A DNA stretch of 64,000 bases from assembly GCA_002077045.2 (NCBI GenBank), contig KZ111158.1, positions 550,210 through 614,209 of the forward strand, in the 5' to 3' direction. Both the position numbers and the translations under genes were made by a program. Origin of the DNA: Rachicladosporium sp. CCFEE 5018 (lineage: Eukaryota; Ascomycota; Dothideomycetes; Cladosporiales; Cladosporiaceae). A model generated the notes under the pieces. That model was not told the origin of the DNA. It made no database searches and saw nothing but the letters and a program-made list of their open reading frames with translations. Positions 53,031-63,565 of the stretch are shown here, piece after piece. Each line of letters opens with the position of its first letter. The first letter of the stretch is position 1.

Positions 53031-53738
53031 ATGCTGGGAAAGATGCAGGATGTTGGAGAAGTCTCTCGATGAACATGTTGTAGGTGAAAGGAGGGTCAGG
53101 TGTAGGGTATATCACCTTGAAGAAGGAGCGAATAGGACTGAAATGCTCTTGCCTTGTCAGTATACCGCCCGTATAGACAGTTCCTGCTCATCAGAAATCT
53201 CATCAAACAGTCAACCACGTCAAGTCTTCAGAACGTGAATCGATCGTCAGCCCTATACATACCGAAGCACTTTTTCTCTCATCACCATCCCAAGTTGACA
53301 ATGGTAAGACACAATGCCCCATTGCGCCTTTGTCGAAAATCATACAACCCAGGAGAAAATCACGGTATGCTGACCTCGTAATAATCTAGGACTCCCAAAT
53401 CGATACCTCGATCTCTTTCTCCGCAGGATCTCTGCAGCGCACAGAAGCGTGCGTGATGCTTGCTCGCGCCTGGGTCAAGATGGTCCAGGCCAACGAGCAG
53501 AACGAAGCCGATGCCCTCTAGGCTATAGGGAAGCGCGTGTTCGGCGATGCGCTCTTCCAGGCCGCGATGATGTACGCGGCTATGACTGCCTGAGGTAAGC
53601 TCTCTCATGGACCCATTATTACCAACAAAGCTGATCTGACTTAGCAGATAGCACCATAAGCATCGAGCAAGAATCGCGGAGAGAAGGGGTGCAACGGGGA
53701 GATAGCCGTATACAGGCTTACATTGTATACAACACTCC
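53031..53738. other. Intergenic region containing a possible tiny gene
   Basis: About 0.7 kb between the SDR stop and the syntaxin stop. The only coding candidate is the small spliced frame at 53301-53521, listed separately. Confidence 0.5.
53301..53521 (+). CDS. Possible tiny spliced ORF, first exon is just the ATG
   Basis: An ATG at 53301-53303 is followed immediately by a good donor (GTAAGA) and, 86 bases later, by a TAATAATCTAG acceptor ending at 53389. Splicing gives a 44-residue frame beginning MDSQIDTSISFSAG and ending QNEADAL before TAG (53519-53521). Beyond that TAG the same frame continues with AIGKRVFGDALFQAAMMYAAMTA to a TGA at 53591-53593, which reads like the rest of the same helical protein. 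So either the gene is truncated by a nonsense change or the annotation is fortuitous. I recognise no family. Confidence is low. Confidence 0.35.
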
Positions 53739-54619
53739 TCAACCCAACACCACCGCCAGTATAATCACCACCAGCACAATCACCAATATCATCAGCAAAC
53801 AGCACGCCTTTCCCCTCGCGCTCTTCTGATGCTTGCTCGCTGTCCGCAACTGCTGATCCGCATTCCTCGTATCATCTCGCGTACTCGTCACGTTCTCGCT
53901 GATGATATCGAGACTCTGTCCCTGTTCGTGAACCATATGCGCCACATCCCTGAACAGCTCGTTCAGTTCCCCGACATTCCGCTCGATGTTCTGGATCTCG
54001 GCTTCCCGTTCGATGATCAGCGTTTCCTGGAAATCTACCTCCGCTTGATCTGCGAGTTGCGGCTCTTGTTGAAGTAGCTGTTGCTGATCCCCTCCCTGCC
54101 CACCACTCGCTGTGCCACTTCCACCTTCACTCTCCAGTGCAGTCCTCGCGGCAGTCGCACTCGCCTTCTGCCTCTCAAGCGCCTGCCTCTGCAACCCCTG
54201 AAACTCCGTCAAACTCGCCTTGAACTCCTGATTCAGCTTATTCTGCGTGTACTTCTGGCTCGGCCCCAGATCATGCCACGCTTGCACTTTCTTCAACCCC
54301 TCGCCTATAGCCTTGAACTCCTCCCCAGTTTCTGACAAAATGTCTGTCACGCGTTCGCGCACGCGGTCGGTTTCGCGCCGTGTGCCGAGGAGGGCTACTT
54401 GCGAGGAGAGCCGCGAAATGTTGGATTGCAGGCTGAAGAGTTGGCCGCTGAGGGAGGTGGTGAAGCGGGTGAATTCGGGGTCGTCGGCGTATTGGGGATC
54501 ATCGGAGCGGCGCCATGTTGTGGGTTGGGCTGGACGTCCTTGTCAGCATAGGGGCAGCCATATATGTGGCGAGCAGGGCCAGACGTACACTCGAGCGCAT
54601 CGGAGTCTTGGAAGGACAT
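53739..54619 (-). CDS. pep12: Pep12/syntaxin-type Qa-SNARE
   Basis: Tail-anchored t-SNARE of the endosomal/vacuolar route. Exon 1 is only 31 nt (54589-54619, MSFQDSDALE). A 59-nt intron (54530-54588; GTACGT, TGCTGAC, CCAG) leads to exon 2 (53739-54529), giving 273 residues. The order is the N-terminal Habc bundle (FTRFTTSLSGQLFSLQSNISRLSSQV, WHDLGPSQKYTQNKLNQEF), a Gln/Gly-rich linker, and the Qa-SNARE helix with IIEREAEIQNIERNVGELNELFRDVA. The zero-layer Gln is in VHEQGQSLD. The protein ends in a C-terminal anchor of about 20 hydrophobic residues (CCLLMILVIVLVVIILAVV). Early Habc wording and the REAEIQNIERNV phrase favour Pep12/syntaxin-7 over plasma-membrane Sso1. Two Cys before the anchor could be palmitoylated. 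It is divergent from NDC1 across about 380 bp. Confidence 0.9.
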
Positions 54620-54997
54620 GTTCGGTGAAGTGGGGGCCGTAGCCTGTATGGTTGTATCTCAATCGCTTGTAGCTATGATCGATGATCTCGCGACGATGGT
54701 CTGTTGGTTACAGGACGGTAAGATAATACAGGAACGATGGTGATTGAAGGCGCCTGGTCGTGCCTGCCACCCATGCGCATGACGTTGCTGGGCATCTTCC
54801 CAAACAGGACGCCAAGACTAAGGTAAGTGTTTACTCTAGCTTCAAAGTGAACTTTTGGCGACGCGCTGTATACGTTGTGGACGACAAGACTAACGAGATC
54901 ACATTCTGGAGAGGCGACGAGATGATCTACCACTGTCCTTACCACTAGCATCGAGAGAATCCTCAGCGAACCCGATCTTCGCAGAAGCTTGCCCAAC
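54620..54997. other. Divergent promoter region of the syntaxin and NDC1 genes
   Basis: 378 bp between two divergent starts. Short frames inside are not credible. It presumably serves as a bidirectional promoter. Confidence 0.5.
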
Positions 54998-57052
54998 ATG
55001 GCAACACGCACCGCGACCTACCCACTGGCCAGCACCACAGCAGCCACCGCGAGCTTGCCAACAGCGACAACGCCAAAGATGCGACAGTACAAGGACTTCC
55101 TGACGCCTTCGATGCATCGTCGCTTTACAAACGCTAGCTTGGCAATGCTCGCAGTCTGCTACATCGAAGCTGTTTTCATGTCCTCGGCTTCCCTCTTCTG
55201 GCGCTTCTTGCCTATAGGCATGACCGGAGTCCGTACACTCTTGCTGTTCCTCCCTGTGCTGGCTGTCTTCGTGATTCGACTATCAAGGCATCACATCGGC
55301 GAGCGCAATACGACATCTGGGCTGGAGACTGCCTTCCAGCTAGTCACTTCGAAGAGCGCATGGCTGAGCTTAGGGTGGTACCTGTTCTCAGCGTACTTCT
55401 TTGGAGAGGTGTTCATCTGGTCGAAAGGGGCAAAAGGGCATCTAGGCTGGGTGGACGAGGGAAGGAGCTACGAGAGGCGGAGGCTGAATGAGAACCCGAT
55501 ACTCTTGCGGACGCTGTTTGGAGTACTTGCAATTGCGCAGACGGCGGTACACTGGTATTTCGACTACGATGGTGTGACCGTGTCTGACAACGAGGGATCG
55601 AGCGCAAAGTCATCGGATGTTCTGGACGCTCCTCTGCCCGAGGTGTCGATCCGTACATTGTCAGACCGCGCGCTGCCATTGTTGAAGTGGTGCTTCCAAG
55701 GCACGATCCTAAGCATTGCAACGATCGGCTTCGTATACTTCGTCTTCGTGCGCCGCTTTGCCTGGGAAAGTGCCTACTGGATTGGCAGCACAGTGCTCAC
55801 TCTGCCCTACAACTCCGGCCCACCAGGACTTACTCACGCCGCTGGATTGATCTGGCAGGCATTCAGCTCGTGTCTTTTGCTTCTGCTCTTGTGGGAGACG
55901 AGCAATGCAGTCTTCTCCTTCTACATCTCGCAGCCTCCTACAAAGAAAGGCTACCCTTTGACAGGCGCCATCAAAGACACGGCCGGCGCCCCGATCGCGC
56001 GGTCAGAAGACCCGAATGGCTCTCTGCTAGCTGGTCTCAAGTCCAAGAAGGCGCTCTCTAAGTCATTCGCTTTGTGGGAGCTCTACCTCATCTGCACATC
56101 ATTTCCATCGCGAAGGAAGTCACTGTTCAAAGACGTTGAGCGCGCGCAAAGTAGTACCTGGCAGCAGGTTAGCGGCCTCTGTCTAGCTGAGCTTGAGGCT
56201 ATTCGGACGCGTATACAAATCGCATTGGCGCCTGCGAATGGCGAAACAAAGCTTGCCGAGGCTGAGCTGCAGCGTCGGCAATACGAAAGTCTCGTCAGCT
56301 CTCAGCAGCAGCGGCAAAGCTATGGTCTGCCCAAGATCGCCAACAAAGGAGTCGCTGTCGATCCACGCGTCGCTATTCCGCCACCAGCAGGGACAGGATC
56401 CGCGGCAGGCAACATCGCCAAGAGCGTAGGGCAACACCCTGGCGCTCAGTCGCCTCTTGCTCCGATCGCGAAGAAGCTAGCTACAAAGGCGAAGCAGCTT
56501 GGCTATGATCGCGCCCTCACAGCCGAGCATCGTGCGCAACTCAGTCCGCAAGGTGTTGCGGCGCGCGTGAACGGTGCCTTGATGAGTGTGCTTCGGTCTC
56601 CAGTCGGTATACCCTTCCGTCAGCCCTTCGCACGAGTCGCACAAGTGGCAGTCTTCGGCGTCCCAAACAGCCATCGCATCAACATACTGCACGCCGTGCG
56701 CAGCCTGACAGCTCTTGTCCTGGCGAGCAAGACTGAAGATGATTACGGACAAGTCTCACGCGATATACCAGTCATCATCCGGTCTTTCACAGCGACAATC
56801 AACGACATCCAGTCCTTCCTCACCCAACTCACGCCGAGCTGGACGGACGTGGACTTCGATGCGCAGAACCCGGCGAGCAGGAAAGTGGAGAGTATTGATG
56901 AGGTTACGAATGAGATTAAGAAGGGCTTAGAGCAGATCTTGCTGGAGTTTGGTGAATATGCTCCAACGATGGGGCTGACTCGTATAGATATGCGGCTTGC
57001 TAAGGAGGCTGTGGGGAAGGGGATGGGGAGTGAGATGGTGAAGGTACGGTGA
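54998..57052 (+). CDS. ndc1: Ndc1-type transmembrane nucleoporin
   Basis: Integral membrane nucleoporin shared by the nuclear pore complex and spindle pole body. A single exon of 684 residues from ATG 54998 (MATRTATYPLAS); no earlier in-frame ATG exists nearby. The N-terminal half holds about six hydrophobic helices: LAMLAVCYIEAVFMSSASLFW, RTLLLFLPVLAVFVIR, LGWYLFSAYFFGEVFIW, LLRTLFGVLAIAQTAVHW, ILSIATIGFVYFVFV, and the segment around QAFSSCLLLLLLWETSNAVF. The C-terminal half is soluble, with SFALWELYLICTSFPSRRKSLFKDVE and RILHAVRSL-like conserved blocks. This layout is that of the Ndc1/Nup family. The length matches fungal orthologues (about 650-690). Confidence 0.88.
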   Translation: MATRTATYPLASTTAATASLPTATTPKMRQYKDFLTPSMHRRFTNASLAMLAVCYIEAVFMSSASLFWRFLPIGMTGVRTLLLFLPVLAVFVIRLSRHHIGERNTTSGLETAFQLVTSKSAWLSLGWYLFSAYFFGEVFIWSKGAKGHLGWVDEGRSYERRRLNENPILLRTLFGVLAIAQTAVHWYFDYDGVTVSDNEGSSAKSSDVLDAPLPEVSIRTLSDRALPLLKWCFQGTILSIATIGFVYFVFVRRFAWESAYWIGSTVLTLPYNSGPPGLTHAAGLIWQAFSSCLLLLLLWETSNAVFSFYISQPPTKKGYPLTGAIKDTAGAPIARSEDPNGSLLAGLKSKKALSKSFALWELYLICTSFPSRRKSLFKDVERAQSSTWQQVSGLCLAELEAIRTRIQIALAPANGETKLAEAELQRRQYESLVSSQQQRQSYGLPKIANKGVAVDPRVAIPPPAGTGSAAGNIAKSVGQHPGAQSPLAPIAKKLATKAKQLGYDRALTAEHRAQLSPQGVAARVNGALMSVLRSPVGIPFRQPFARVAQVAVFGVPNSHRINILHAVRSLTALVLASKTEDDYGQVSRDIPVIIRSFTATINDIQSFLTQLTPSWTDVDFDAQNPASRKVESIDEVTNEIKKGLEQILLEFGEYAPTMGLTRIDMRLAKEAVGKGMGSEMVKVR

Positions 57053-57604
57053 ACAACTGGAGAAAGATGACTCACAGGACCTGGTAGCAAATCCACACCG
57101 TCTGCGCCCCATGAAGCGCCGCGGACGCCGTGGAGGAGGGTCCGCAGCACAAATGGCTGCCTCTGACACACCGCACGCAAGTGATCGTGCACGCTTTGGC
57201 TGCTATGTATGACCGTGGATTCGTACTACGCATCGCACTTCTGGCTGCTGGCAAGGTCACCAGACCTACAGGGCGCAGCCATGAAAGCGCATCGACAGTT
57301 ATCAAGCTGGTCCAAGCATCTGTCAGGTCCGCGACGATCGGACCTGCGTAGGAAGGTTGCCTGCGTATCACGTAAACACATCCGACAGGGGACATCTGCG
57401 TCCATTCAGCGCGGTCCCGCGGAAGCTACGTGGTGGCGAAGAAATGCAGGGACGACAGTCCGACACAACGTGGTCGCAGGGCTTGCATGTAGATACAGAT
57501 GAGGCATACCGGATGTAGATAGCTCGTAATGCAGCCACCCCATCAGAAGACCTCGCAGTAGCTTGAGTGTGCGCTCGATATACATTCTAGGTGACAAGTA
57601 GGCT
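57053..57604. other. Convergent intergenic region
   Basis: About 550 bp between the NDC1 stop and the permease stop. Nothing recognised apart from presumed 3' UTRs. Confidence 0.5.
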
Positions 57605-59700
57605 CTACATTCTCTTGACCAGCGTTACCGGGCCATGGTAAGTCTTGTGGCCTGACACGAAGTAGTGCACCGTCGCCACGAGTATCACACCAATGAAGAT
57701 GGCGGAAGCCCAATTGAAGCCATCCGCTGTGATCGGTATTGCTTGTGGCCAGAAGGACCAGAACTACAGTAGGAGCGTGTCAGCATTCGTGCTAGAAAGT
57801 CTGCCGCCATAGGAACTTACGAAGGACCAGGCGCACCAAACGACGGCCATAGCGTTGATCGGGATGCCCCAGCGACCGAGGCTGAAGTGGCTTTCGGGTA
57901 TGGTCTCGGGGAGGTAGATGCGGCGCCAGAGGATGCTACTGATGGAGAACATATAGCATTGTAACAGAGCCACTGTCATCAAGGAGGTTATGGCGTAGAA
58001 GGCTGTCGAGCTTCCGACGTAGATCAAACTGCCAACAGTCAGCGATCTGCTTGGCGATTGCGGCGGAGAGAAGCTCCTGTTTACCTCAGCAGGAAGGAGA
58101 AGGCACTGGTCACGTAGACCGCGTTGACAGGTGCTCGGTACTTGGGGTGGACCTGTGAGAGGCGTGTTAGGATACTGCAGGTTCACGTGGTGCCAAGCTT
58201 TCCTGGTACTCACATATGCCACCCATTGATGGAATGGCGTGCCACCATCCCGCGCAAAGGCGAACAGATCTCGACTGACGGCAGTAAGATAGCAGACATT
58301 CGCGAATAAGACGAGAGCAACGATCAGAGTCAACTCCACCGTCACCCAAGTGATCGACATCGACTGCTCCATGACCTGGATGAAGGGGTACAGCGACGGA
58401 TGCTCCAGGGCCAGCTCTACATCCGGCATAGCGAAGCAGATGATGAACCAGGCCGCCAGAGTGATTGTGACGTTGACCACGTAGATCGACATCATGGATC
58501 GAGGTACCGATTTCGCGGCGTCTCGAACCTCCTCGGAGATGTGACAGGACTGGGAGTCACGTTAACGCAACTCTCCACCGTGGGATGTGACGTACTGACC
58601 GAGTCCATGCCGCACATCATGTAGATAGCAGACAGCTGTCCGGCCATGAGGGCAACACCCATATTTGGCCAGCCCCCGAGGTTCTGGAAATCGGCAAACA
58701 CCTCACGCGCGCTAGCTTTGGGTGCGTTGATGCAGATCGGGATCATGACCGCGAAGAAGGTTAGAATATGCAGCACGAAGAATGCCGTCTGCACTCGGGG
58801 AATATAGCGAGTGAGGAAGATGTTGCCGGTGACGGTGATGAGGATGTTGGCGATCACCAGCAGCGATCCGTGCCAGTTCGGGAAAGCTGGGTCTGTCAGT
58901 AGAAGTCCCGTTCGCTGCACGCGTTGCTCTCACCGTCTGTGGAACCTCGTCAGCACACGGCCGTTCTAGCGATGGGCGCCGAACGCAAGATGCTTACAGT
59001 CCGGGTTGTTCTCGGGGATGATTACTTGGATGAGTGTGCCCGTGAGGAACACACCGATCGCGTTGCCTGCTTGCCACGCCAGAGTCGAGATCCATCTCAC
59101 ATTCGTTAGCGACTACAGCATGCTGGGCTCTATGGCATGCTTACCCAGTGTAGTAACTTAAAAGCCTCTGCACCTTCGGGTGAGCAAATTCCGACACCCA
59201 ATGATACTGCGATCCAGCAGTCGGCGCAATGCTAGCCATCTCGGCCATCGAAAGCACGATCGGGATGAATCCAATGGCATGCACAATCGTGGACCAGATC
59301 AGTCCCGCTCGTCCTCCATCCACAAGACCTTGGCTGATGGAGAAGATGCCAAACTCCCAGACAGACGTAGCCATTGCGACGAAAGAGAATGTTGCCATGG
59401 GTTTGAAGTGCCGTACGAAGACCTGGTCCTTGCCTGCTCTCATCAGTGAGCGTCCAGCATGCGTCAGTACTCCAGTATCTCCATACCCATGCGTTCCATC
59501 TGAAAGCGATCCGCTGATGTAGACTTCGTGGCATCGACCTCGTCGACATCGTACGCTGCCTCCTTCGTCCCATCGTGATGGTTCATCACAGCACCTTCGC
59601 CAACATGCGGTCCTTTGCGGTCGTGCAATTGCATGCCATTTTCCCGCTCTATGCTAGGTGGACCTGACGACTGCGAGGACGACAAAGCATATGGCGCCAT
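57605..59700 (-). CDS. APC-superfamily amino acid/choline permease
   Basis: Eight exons read from ATG 59700: 59487-59700, 59145-59433, 58998-59095, about 58600-58892, 58214-58549, 58085-58152, 57821-58028, 57605-57763. All introns are 49-61 nt except the third (about 105 nt, acceptor at 58893 or 58887 uncertain), and phases agree throughout, giving about 554 residues. After a polar N terminus come MGKDQVFVRHFKP, FSFVAMATSVWEFGIFSISQGL, then about twelve membrane segments. Marks include EMASIAPTAGSQYHWVSEFAH in helix 2, WISTLAWQAGNAIGVF, GMDSS..HISEEVRDAAKSVPRSMM in the fifth-sixth helix region, and SRDLFAFARDGGTPFHQWVA. These are typical of fungal GABA/choline/amino-acid permeases (Uga4/Hnm1 group) of plasma or vacuolar membrane. 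Substrate is not assignable. It is divergent from the rhodopsin-like gene. Confidence 0.9.
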
Positions 59701-60854
59701 ATCCACAACAAAGGCGCTGTCGAGCAGCACCTGACAAGACAGTGATAGCGAAGAGAGACAAAAGAAATCCCACCAACCTGTCGCACGAAGGACAAGACGC
59801 CGCCCAATCTCATTGTCTTGGCAGACATCTGCACTATGGTGCCTGCATCGCTCTACTGCAGTCGTTCATATCGGAGCCGGGGACTGCACGAGTCGAGGCA
59901 AGTCCTTTCGTTGAAGAAATGGGAGATGCGTGGGTTGCAAGCGATGGGCATGCATGGAGTGCTTTGCACTAGCGCCGGGGCATGAGATTAGCTCTGCCGG
60001 CTTGAACGGGGCGTGGACGGCAGAGCCTTGGCGGGTAATCCCACGCTCTGCCATCGAACCTACGCGACCTTACCGTGCTCTATTTGAATCCGCTTCATCG
60101 CAGCTCCATAATGAGTTGAGGTTGATCCCGTTGTGGAGTTGAAGCCCTCACTTCGCTCATTTGACTGTTCATTCAAGGGATCTCACAGCAATACGAGCAT
60201 ACGTCCTGCGTCTCCGCGTGCGACCAATGACAGCGTTCCTCTACTCCGTGCAATGCTATGTGCTGTAACAACTACTAGCTCGAGCGTTATATTGCGACGT
60301 TCGCCTGGGCAACAGCTCTAGGGCTATTATGGGTCGTCAAAAATCTGGGTGTCTCCACTTCGGCTCAACGAATGTGCTGCCCCCAGAGGCACCATGCTCC
60401 GTGGTGATAGGAAATCCTCATTCTCGGTCCGGCCATATGCCCATCATCGGTACTGGGAACCAGGAAATTTGCTTCCAAGGGTGGGCTCCGGAGTTGAGCC
60501 ACCACGTTGCATCGCAGGGACCGCGCGCAGTCCTTCGCTGTAACTCACCGTGGTCTCGTCACTTGGAAGCGTGGTCCGTAGGCGAGCGTTCACGGGAGTG
60601 GGCTTGCTTGTTCCTAGCATTGTCTTCCGCCACCGCGGCCCTCAGTAGTCGAAATGGCCCCACGTCCCAGCTGCATGGCATGCCCGAGCTCGAGCCCTCG
60701 AGCAGATTGCTGCTCGGCGCATGGCATTCATACCTGTCTCGTTTAGAGCGGGCCAGCAGTAAGTCCGTCACAGCACCAAGCAACTCAAAGGTCATTGACT
60801 TCACCCCAGCACACATGGCGACAGACACGACATTGCTCAATCTGAGCGAACGCA
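59701..60854. other. Divergent intergenic region
   Basis: About 1.15 kb between two divergent membrane-protein genes. A 183-codon plus-strand frame (60329-60880) overlaps the next start and has no domain, so it is not called. Promoters of both genes are presumably here. Confidence 0.45.
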
Positions 60855-62402
60855 ATGTCGGATCAAGCCAGCGCACCTGAGCTTCCGACGTTCTCGATAG
60901 CTAACCTACTGCTTGTTGTGACGAGCATACTTCTAGTCTGCACGACACTCTTCGCTGCGGTCAGAGTATGGGCAAAGACACAGTCTCAATGGCATTGGGC
61001 TGATTACGTCTTCCTTGGAGGCTACGTGAGTCGCACCGTATGAGCTTACTTTCGAATCTCTGCGAGAACTTACTGGGCTGATATCGCTCATGCTGCAACA
61101 TCCAACCGGCGCTACAACTCCGTTGAGATCGTCTCATAGCGCTTGCACGCAGTTGGTGACAAGAACATAGCCATCGTCAAATATCAGCGGAGTAGTCTGT
61201 CGCAGACCGTAAAATTTTTCCACGAAGCCATGAGACGCATCAGAGCGACCTTTAGAACCCCGATGGGTTCGAGGACGATACTGCGTACATACTGACCAGA
61301 GAGCACAGGTCTTTTGCGCTGCACAATGCGCCACCATATGCCTAGCCATCGGGCGTTACGGATTCGGCGCAGAAGTTGCTGTCAATGAAATAGGCTGGAA
61401 GAAGGTCAGCCAGCCTGGCATATGAGGCCCTGATGATCGACTGCTAATCTGTCAGCAGGCTCTGGGCGCCAGTCAAATCCTCTACATTCTATCAGTAGGA
61501 ACTTCAAGATGCTCGATGGCGCTCTTTCTGAGGAACCTGTCGCGCGACAAGAAAGATACCAAAGTCGGCGTCGCGGTCGCAGCAATCGCGTTCATCTGGA
61601 CGGTGGCATCAGTGCTCGCAATAGCGATACGAGGAGATGCATCGACTCCATGGCCATCAGACTCCGCCTTCGTAGGAACTCTACACCGTATACAATGCAT
61701 ACCCAAGGACTGACAAAGCACAGTTCGGCCGATGGGTAGGCGTCGAAGTAGCTGCAATACTGGTCGAGCTCACAATTTGGTCATTCTCAATCATGCTTAT
61801 CTGGCGTCTGAACATGCGCGTTCAGAAGCGCATCAAGCTGCTGCTCATCTTCGCGTATCGTCTTCTGTAGGTCTCCAAGCAGGATCGAAGCTTGTACGCG
61901 GAGCTGACTTGATTTCAGATTGATACCTGCGATAATCCTGCGCCTCTGGCGACTTGGTCCATCTGTCTACGACAATTCAACGGAAGCCATCGTTTCGGTC
62001 AATATCTTGACGCAAATCATAATTCACGCCGCGGTCATTTCCGAGTGCGTGACTTGCCTGAAGCCCTTCCTACAGACCTTCCACGAAGGCGTCGCCATGC
62101 CTGGAGGAGGCTCAAACTACTGGGGCGCTCTCACGAACGTCTCGCAGATGCCGCAAAGCAAGTCTGGAGGGACACAGGAGAGCAGGAAGAGTCGGATCAA
62201 GTTCGCTGAGAGAAGCTGGCAGGAGAATAGCGGGAATCATGGACTTCGGCCGCTCGCGGACCGAGCAACGATCACCACGAAGATCATGTCTGATCGCAAG
62301 GAGCGCCAGAGTCAACGGGCGGAGGGCGATGACGATATCGAGTTGCTGCCATCGAGCGCGATCCATGTACAGAGAACGACGACAGTGTCGGCTTTCCGGT
62401 AG
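60855..62402 (+). CDS. Fungal rhodopsin-like seven-helix membrane protein
   Basis: Five exons: 60855-61025, 61309-61404, 61459-61671, 61724-61866 and 61919-62402. The introns are 283, 54, 52 and 52 nt, all GT-AG with phases that agree, giving 368 residues. Helices are visible in order: SIANLLLVVTSILLVCTTLFAAV, then WHWADYVFLGGYVFCAAQCATICLAIG, YGFGAEVAVNEIG, ALGASQILYILSVGTSRCSMALFL, VAVAAIAFIWTVASVLAIAI, VGVEVAAILVELTIWSFSIMLIW, LLLIFAYRLLLIPAIILRLW, and SVNILTQIIIHAAVISECVTCLKPF. This matches the fungal 'rhodopsin domain' integral membrane family, relatives of the PTH11-type receptors. The cytosolic tail carries polar, charged sequence. The N-terminal CFEM domain found in some PTH11 proteins is absent. 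The ligand is unknown. The first intron is unusually long for this genome. Confidence 0.85.
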
Positions 62403-62766
62403 ATCTAGACTTGAGACAGGTGTACTGTTCAGCGAATCCAATGCTCCCTTTTGAAGCCCGGCCTGTGAGCCATTAATGGGTGGCTGCGGTGAATGTGCAG
62501 TCTTGGTGCCCAAACGCGACAAAGTCAATATCCCGATATATCCGATGGCCGTACAATCATTCTCCTTTGCCGCTGTACATGCTATCGAGAAGCAGTTCAG
62601 CACAGAAGTTCGTCTTCGTTCTTGCAAGCGTTCGTAGAACTAAGGTACTCTTGCGCTTCCAAGTGAACTCCGGCCTGTGAACTCCGACTTCACCTGGCTG
62701 CATCCCACACAGCTACCCATTGTGGTCTTTTGATACGATTCAATTTCCTCACTTTTAGCAGCAAGG
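62403..62766. other. Intergenic region
   Basis: 364 bp between the rhodopsin-like gene and VPS29, both on the plus strand; a TTTTAGCAGCAAGG stretch precedes the VPS29 ATG. Nothing else seen. Confidence 0.5.
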
Positions 62767-63565
62767 ATGTCGTCGCGCTTAGTACTGGTCATTGGCGACC
62801 TGTTCATACCTGATCGTGCGATAGTGAGCTCACATGCCCACGTTCAATCCGCCACAGACACGCCAGGCTGACGACATGGCCAGGACATACCAGCAAAGGT
62901 AGCTCGATCGTGAACATCTACTCCACCCGAGCACCACACTCACGCCCTCAATATAGTTTAAGAAACTCCTCTCCCCCGGCAAGATCGGCCAGATCCTCTG
63001 CCTTGGCAATCTCACCTCCCCGAGCGTGTACACCTTTCTCCGCAACCTCGCACCAGACCTCCAGCTCGTAAAAGGCGACTTCGACATTGCGCTCTCCACT
63101 CCCGCTGCCCCTACCGCCTACCAGGCTCCCGGTGCGCCTCAAAGCGATGCCGCCTTCCCCATCCCCACCGCCCTGTCTAAAGTCGTCACCCACGGCTCCC
63201 TCCGCATAGGCTTCACGCACGGCGACTCGATCGTCCCGCCCGGCGACCCAGATGCGCTACTCATAGCCGCCCGTCAAATGGACGTAGACGTGTTGTGCTG
63301 GGGCGGGACGTGCAAGTTCGAGGCGTACGAGATGGAGGGGAAGTTCTTCGTAAACCCCGGGAGCGCCACGGGGGCTGCGAGCTGGAACGATGAGACGCTG
63401 GGGAGTGATGAGGAGGAGGACAGGAACACGCCGAGCTTTGTGTTGATGGATGTGCAGGGTGATGTGCTGGTGTTGTATGTGTATCAGTTGAAGAGGGACG
63501 GGGAGGGGGTGGAGAGTGTGGGAGTGGAGAAAGTGAGCTTTAGGAAGGGCGCGACGGGGGTGTAG
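62767..63565 (+). CDS. vps29: Vps29, retromer subunit
   Basis: Retromer core subunit with a metallophosphoesterase-like fold, needed for endosome-to-Golgi retrieval. Three exons: 62767-62823 (19 codons, MSSRLVLVIGDLFIPDRAI), a 15-nt microexon 62884-62898 (DIPAK), and 62957-63565. The introns (60 and 58 nt) are in phase 0 with proper GT-AG ends. The joined sequence DRAIDIPAKFKKLLSPGKIGQILCLGNL is the well-conserved Vps29 start. KVVTHGSLRIGFTHGDSIVPPGDP, ALLIAARQMDVDVLCWGGTCKFEAYE and GKFFVNPGSATGA follow. The length is 226 residues, slightly longer than animal Vps29 because of an Ala/Pro insert after VKGDFDIA, as usual in fungi. Confidence 0.94.

Noticed and set aside
60329..60880. 183-codon plus-strand frame upstream of the rhodopsin-like gene
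   Set aside because: It overlaps the well-supported start at 60855, has no domain and has unstructured composition.
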